From contig JAKDMK010000071.1 of assembly GCA_030452365.1 (NCBI GenBank), positions 1 through 8,757 on the forward strand: 8,757 nucleotides of DNA. The letters are read 5' to 3'. Below are positions 5,327-8,757 of this stretch, piece by piece. The stretch is from Nitrococcus sp. (lineage in GTDB: Bacteria; Pseudomonadota; Gammaproteobacteria; Nitrococcales; Nitrococcaceae). A program made the position numbers and the translations under genes. The notes under the pieces were generated by a model. That model did not search any database, was not told where the DNA came from, and worked only from the letters and a program-made list of their open reading frames with translations. Within the stretch, counting starts at the first letter, position 1, and each line of letters starts with the position of its first letter.

Positions 5327-5899
5327 ATGATTCAAGGGCCTGCCGGCAGCCGCCGGCGCAGCGTCGTGGGTGAATGTCAGCAGGCCCTAGCAGCCGATGC
5401 GGATCGGCGCATCATCATCGCACGGATTGCAGGTGTTCATGGTGTGCAGGGGTGGGTGAAAATTTACTCCTATACCCACCCGCGCCAGGGTGTGTTCAAT
5501 TATCATTGCTGGCTTGTGCGCCAAGCGGGCCAGTGGCGGTCGGTCGAGCTCGCCGATTGGCGCCGGCACGGCAAGGTTTTGTTGGCGAAGCTCGAAGGCA
5601 TTACAGAGCGGGATGAGGCCCGAGCCTGGATGAGCTGCGAGGTTGCAATACCGCGCGCCGCATTACCGCCCTTGCCGGCAGGAGAATACTATTGGGCGGA
5701 TTTGGTGGGGCTTCGAGTCCAGACGCTCGATGGCGTCGATCTGGGCCGGGTCGATCACTTGCTCGAGACCGGTAGTAATGATGTGCTCGTGGTCGTCGGT
5801 GATCGTGAACGGTTGATTCCGTTTGTGCCAGGACGAGAAATCGTCACAGTGGACCTCGATGCGGCAGAGATCCGCGTCGATTGGGATCCGCAATTCTAG
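5327..5899 (+). CDS. rimM: Ribosome maturation factor RimM
   Basis: The product has 190 residues and assists 16S rRNA processing and assembly of the 30S head by binding S19. The N-terminal RimM barrel starts near residue 29 (IIIARIAGVHGVQGWVKIYS), with VFNYHCWLVRQAGQW at about 56-70. The PRC-barrel part contains GEYYWADLVGLRV (119-131), ETGSNDVLVV (147-156) and the terminal VDWDP (184-188). ATG 5327 is chosen because GAAGG (5315-5319), overlapping the rpsP stop, sits seven nt upstream. An in-frame start at 5288 would overlap rpsP by 29 bp and lacks such a site. The N-terminus is about 15 residues longer than in E. coli, so the GTG at 5366 remains an alternative. Its stop directly abuts the trmD ATG. 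Confidence 0.95.
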   Translation: MIQGPAGSRRRSVVGECQQALAADADRRIIIARIAGVHGVQGWVKIYSYTHPRQGVFNYHCWLVRQAGQWRSVELADWRRHGKVLLAKLEGITERDEARAWMSCEVAIPRAALPPLPAGEYYWADLVGLRVQTLDGVDLGRVDHLLETGSNDVLVVVGDRERLIPFVPGREIVTVDLDAAEIRVDWDPQF

Positions 5900-6688
5900 A
5901 TGATTGCGAGCGCCGCTATCCGTTTCGATATCGTGACACTCTTCCCGGATTTTGTCCGCGCCGTCGTGAGCGAGGGTATCACGGCGCGGGCGTGTGAACG
6001 GGGATTGTTGCGGTTGGTGACCTGGAATCCGCGCGATTACGCACGCGATCGCCATCGCAGTGTCGACGACCGTCCCTACGGCGGTGGCCCGGGGATGGTC
6101 ATGAAGGTGGAGCCTTTGTGCGATGCCATTAGGGCGGCCCGTGCCGCGGTGGCAGACCGGCCCAGTGTCATCTGTTTGAGCCCGCAAGGCCAACTCCTGA
6201 ATCAGGCCCGCCTGCAGGATCTAGCGCGGCGCTCCCGGCTGATCCTGTTATGCGGTCGCTATGAAGGCATAGATGAGCGCCTCATTGAGGCCGAGGTCGA
6301 TGAGGAGTTTTCGATCGGTGATTATGTGCTCAGCGGCGGCGAGCTGCCGGCCATGGTGATCGTGGATGCCCTGGCGCGTCTGATCCCGGGGGTGCTGGGG
6401 CACGAAGATTCGGCCGAGCAGGATTCGTTCGTCACGGGTTTATTGGATTGCCCACATTACACGCGACCGGCTGAGGCTGGGGGCCGTCGAGTGCCCGACG
6501 TGCTGTTGAGTGGAGATCATCAAGCGATTGCGCGTTGGCGCTACAAGCAGGCGCTGGGTCGGACTTGGTTGCGCCGCCGGGAGCTGCTGGATCGCCGCGG
6601 GCTCGATGGCGAGGCCAGTATGCTGTTGCAGGAGTTCATCGACGAATACCAGGACGACTCGGGGATGCTAGAGGATACGAGATCATGA
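5900..6688 (+). CDS. trmD: tRNA (guanine-37-N1) methyltransferase TrmD
   Basis: This SPOUT-class enzyme transfers a methyl group from SAM to N1 of G37 next to the anticodon, preventing +1 frameshifting. The 262-residue product shows [10 protein letters not shown] (57-66). Trefoil-knot SAM loops lie at LSPQG (93-97), [12 protein letters not shown] (116-127) and [15 protein letters not shown] (138-152). Asp175 in EQDSF is the equivalent of the proposed catalytic Asp169 of E. coli. [11 protein letters not shown] (180-190) begins the linker to the tRNA-binding C-terminal domain. The ATG follows the rimM TAG with no gap, so translation is probably coupled. The stop overlaps the rplS start by four bases (ATGA). 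The N-terminus has about five more residues than E. coli before the LFPDF segment. Confidence 0.97.
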   Translation: MIASAAIRFDIVTLFPDFVRAVVSEGITARACERGLLRLVTWNPRDYARDRHRSVDDRPYGGGPGMVMKVEPLCDAIRAARAAVADRPSVICLSPQGQLLNQARLQDLARRSRLILLCGRYEGIDERLIEAEVDEEFSIGDYVLSGGELPAMVIVDALARLIPGVLGHEDSAEQDSFVTGLLDCPHYTRPAEAGGRRVPDVLLSGDHQAIARWRYKQALGRTWLRRRELLDRRGLDGEASMLLQEFIDEYQDDSGMLEDTRS

Positions 6689-7074
6689 GCAAAATCGTTC
6701 AGGAGATCGAGCAGGAGCAGATGGCCGCGATCAAGCGCGAGCCGGTTGCTTTCGCCGCGGGCGATACCGTCTGTGTCAACGTCTGGGTAAAGGAAGGCAA
6801 TCGCCAGCGCATCCAGGCTTTTGAAGGCGTGGTTATTGCGAAGCGCAACCGTGGCCTTAACTCGTCCTTTATCGTGCGTAAAGTATCCCATGGCGAGGGT
6901 GTTGAGCGGGTTTTTCAGCTTTATAGCCCGCTGATCGAGCGCATCGAGGTCAAGCGCCGTGGAGCCGTGCGCCGGGCCAAGCTCTATTATTTGCGCAGCC
7001 GGCAGGGCAAAGCCGCGCGCATCCGTGAGAAGATCCGCCCGAAATCCGGCGCCGGCTCAAGTAAGCTTGCCTGA
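6685..7074 (+). CDS. rplS: 50S ribosomal protein L19
   Basis: The 129-residue product reads [20 protein letters not shown], then [41 protein letters not shown], and [20 protein letters not shown]: the whole L19 fold in order. L19 sits at the 30S-50S interface. E. coli L19 has 115 residues; the extra residues form a basic, Gly/Ser-rich tail. GAGG at 6671-6674 lies ten nt upstream of the ATG, and the ATGA overlap with trmD implies coupled translation. It closes the ribosomal operon, although an alpha/beta hydrolase follows in the same direction after 34 bp. Confidence 0.97.
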   Translation: MSKIVQEIEQEQMAAIKREPVAFAAGDTVCVNVWVKEGNRQRIQAFEGVVIAKRNRGLNSSFIVRKVSHGEGVERVFQLYSPLIERIEVKRRGAVRRAKLYYLRSRQGKAARIREKIRPKSGAGSSKLA

Positions 7075-7076
7075 TA

Positions 7077-7095
7077 GGCCAGCGTCCGCTTGGCC
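7077..7095 (+). other. Hairpin in the rplS-hydrolase gap
   Basis: GGCC-AGC and GCT-T-GGCC pair as seven base pairs with one bulged T and a GTCC loop, starting three bases after the rplS stop. No T-run follows, so it is not a standard terminator. It overlaps the region just before the hydrolase ribosome-binding site and may attenuate read-through. Confidence 0.25.
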
Positions 7096-7108
7096 CGAGG
7101 CGGGGAGC

Positions 7109-7951
7109 ATGGCCGGTGCTCGATTCGAGCACGCGGGTAGGCTTGTCTGGAGCCGCTACCGGGTTGGAGCCCTGCAGGTAGAACGCCGTGATGGCGGCGG
7201 GCGAGTGGTTTTGTTCGTGCACTGGGCGGCAGGCTGGCCGTGGTGTTGGCGGGGCTTCATGGAGCAGTTCGCGGCCGCGGGCTACGATTGTCACGCCATG
7301 GCGTTGCGGGGGCATCCCCCAAGTGACCCGGTGCGGGCCTTGGGACGGGTTCGGCTGGTCGATTATGTTAGCGATATTCACCGGGTGCTCGAGCGGCTGG
7401 AAGAGGCCGTGTTGATCGGTCACTCCATGGGGGTTGCCCTAGTACAAGCCGTGGCGGCCACATGCGATGTGGCCGCGCTGATCCTGGCAGCGCCGGCCCC
7501 GGTAGCCGGCGTGCGGTTTCAGCGTCCACCCTGGCATCCTTGGCTTCCAGTGCAAGCCGCCCGCGCCTTGCCGGCGATCCTGGGTCGCGGGGTGGTGCGA
7601 CCGCATCTGCCGTCCTTGCGCTGGATGGTTTTCAACCGCATACCCCGTGCGCAACAGCAAGACATATTTGCCCGTTGCAACGCAGAGTCCAGCACGGCCT
7701 ACTTGGGGCTGCTGCAGGGCGCGCTCAACCGTGACTGCGCAAGTTTGCGGGGACGGCCGTTCAAACGCTTGGTGGTGGCGCCCACCGCCGATCGGATTTG
7801 CATTTTCCCGATGCAGTGCGAGATCGCTCGTCAGCAGGGCGCGGAGCTGCTCGTGCTGATCGATCATGCCCACATGTTCATGCTCGAGCCAGGTTGGGAG
7901 CGCTGTGCGGATCGACTGCTGAGCTGGCTGCAACAGGCGCTCATACCTTAA
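7109..7951 (+). CDS. Alpha/beta hydrolase fold protein
   Basis: The 280-residue product has an alpha/beta hydrolase layout. The strand VVLFVHWAAGWPWCW (33-47) takes the place of the HG oxyanion loop. The helix-strand with MALRGHPPSD (64-73) follows, then the nucleophile elbow GHSMG (104-108, Ser106). The late acid is probably Asp228 in VVAPTADRI, and the catalytic His is probably His255 in DHAHMFMLEPGWE. A cap region lies between about 133 and 195. There is no signal peptide, so it is cytosolic. Substrate unknown; lipase/esterase-like annotations are common for this type. ATG 7109 is chosen because CGAGG at 7096-7100 lies eight nt upstream. It follows rplS by 34 bp and is probably at least partly co-transcribed. 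It is convergent with ald, 37 bp away. Confidence 0.85.
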   Translation: MAGARFEHAGRLVWSRYRVGALQVERRDGGGRVVLFVHWAAGWPWCWRGFMEQFAAAGYDCHAMALRGHPPSDPVRALGRVRLVDYVSDIHRVLERLEEAVLIGHSMGVALVQAVAATCDVAALILAAPAPVAGVRFQRPPWHPWLPVQAARALPAILGRGVVRPHLPSLRWMVFNRIPRAQQQDIFARCNAESSTAYLGLLQGALNRDCASLRGRPFKRLVVAPTADRICIFPMQCEIARQQGAELLVLIDHAHMFMLEPGWERCADRLLSWLQQALIP

Positions 7952-7988
7952 CCGCAAGTGTGCAGCCTACTCGGTGCCTAAGACCTAT

Positions 7989-8757
7989 TCAGTCCATGCT
8001 TTGCAGGGCCGATAGCGGCTCGATAAACGGGTAGCCGTGTTCCTCGGCAACGGCGCGGTGAGTCACCTGCCCCCGATGGATATTGAGTCCCTGGCGCAGA
8101 TACGGATCATCGAGCATGGCCTGCCGATAGCCCTTGTCGGCGATGGCGAGCGCGTAGGGCAAAATGGCGTTGTTGAGCGCAAATGTCGAAGTCTTTGGGA
8201 CGGCTCCGGGCATATTGGTCACACAGTAATGCACCACTCCGTCCATGATGAAAGTGGGATCGGAGTGCGTCGTCGGCCGTGAGGTCTCGAAACAGCCGCC
8301 CTGATCGATCGCCACGTCCACTAGCACGGTGCCTGGCTTGAGCCGTCGTACCGTCGCGGCGGTGACCAGCTTCGGCGTTTCGGCTCCCGCGACCAGGACC
8401 GCGCCGATGATTAGGTCGGCTTGCAGGACATACTGCTCTAAGGCCGTTCGGGTGGCGTAAACCGTGGTCAAGGCCGGGCCGAAATGATAGGCAAGGCGCC
8501 GCAGGACATCGAGGTCGCGATCGAGCACGACGACTTCGGCGCCCATGCCGAGCGCCATGGCGATCGCATTCTGACCGACTACGCCGCCCCCGATCACGAC
8601 GACCCGGGCCGGTGGCACGCCAGGGACCCCACCCAAGAGCATACCGCTGCCACCATGGGCCCGTTCCAGACAGTAAGCGCCCGCTTGGATGGACATCCGG
8701 CCGGCCACCTGCGACATTGGAGTAAGCAGTGGCAGCTGGTTGTTTGGGCCAGAGACC
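7989..8757 (-). CDS. ald: Alanine dehydrogenase, C-terminal two thirds (5' end outside window)
   Basis: Ald catalyses NAD-dependent interconversion of L-alanine with pyruvate and ammonia. The minus frame is open to the right edge: VSGPNNQLPLLTPMSQVAGR precedes the ATG at 8715-8717, which is therefore internal. About 255 of the usual 370 or so residues are present. The Rossmann motif is VVVIGGGVVGQNA (about 8567-8605), with the acidic LDRD after the second strand. ADLIIGAVLVAGAETPKLVT and VLVDVAIDQGGCFETSRPTT follow; the latter contains the Asp equivalent to catalytic Asp270. VHYCVTNMPGAVPKTSTFAL and the AGLNIHRG-type C-terminus (QGLNIHRGQVTHRAVAEEHG) complete the family pattern. The catalytic His96 region lies outside the window. 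It is convergent with the hydrolase gene, with no obvious terminator in the 37-bp gap. Confidence 0.95.
   Translation of the reverse strand, partial: VSGPNNQLPLLTPMSQVAGRMSIQAGAYCLERAHGGSGMLLGGVPGVPPARVVVIGGGVVGQNAIAMALGMGAEVVVLDRDLDVLRRLAYHFGPALTTVYATRTALEQYVLQADLIIGAVLVAGAETPKLVTAATVRRLKPGTVLVDVAIDQGGCFETSRPTTHSDPTFIMDGVVHYCVTNMPGAVPKTSTFALNNAILPYALAIADKGYRQAMLDDPYLRQGLNIHRGQVTHRAVAEEHGYPFIEPLSALQSMD

Noticed and set aside
7952..7988. Terminator between the hydrolase and ald
   Set aside because: I could find no stem of useful length and no T-tract in the 37-bp gap.

Overview
The window is high-GC bacterial DNA, most probably from a gammaproteobacterium. The strongest evidence is the run ypjD/ccsA-like (minus strand), then ffh, rpsP, rimM, trmD and rplS (plus strand), which is the arrangement of the E. 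coli ypjD-ffh-rpsP-rimM-trmD-rplS neighbourhood. The proteins also read closely against their gammaproteobacterial counterparts. The order or genus cannot be named from sequence alone.

Region 1 (1-1291) is accessory surface-sugar DNA. It holds the 3' end of a GT4-type glycosyltransferase (+), a 37-codon ORF overlapping its stop, and a complete GT8-like glycosyltransferase (-). Between them sits an inverted pair of 26-bp REP-like palindromes. The conserved end of each palindrome supplies the stop codon of the ORF that runs into it.

Region 2 (1292-2624) is a graveyard of mobile DNA without an intact gene. From left to right it holds a hairpin-rich leader-like stretch upstream of the GT8-like gene (possibly a structured RNA remnant), an internal fragment of a phage-type tyrosine integrase (+), the C-terminal fragment of a DDE transposase (-), and a Y1/REP-associated (RAYT-like) transposase fragment (-). 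The two transposase fragments are fused in frame into one 194-codon ORF. The RAYT-like part carries a 77-bp imperfect palindrome that keeps the frame open.

Region 3 (2625-7951) is conserved housekeeping DNA. A cytochrome-c-assembly-type membrane protein is divergent from ffh, the SRP GTPase. Then comes the compact rpsP-rimM-trmD-rplS operon, which makes ribosomal proteins S16 and L19, a 16S rRNA maturation factor and the tRNA m1G37 methyltransferase. Junctions are tight: 10 bp, 0 bp and a 4-bp ATGA overlap. An alpha/beta hydrolase follows rplS on the same strand after 34 bp.

Region 4 (7989-8757) is the 3' part of an alanine dehydrogenase gene (-), convergent with the hydrolase and running off the right edge.

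I saw no tRNA, rRNA, CRISPR array or toxin-antitoxin-like pair. The core half of the window is ordinary. The unusual material is the repeat and mobile-element mosaic in 365-2425 and the structured segment before the GT8-like gene.
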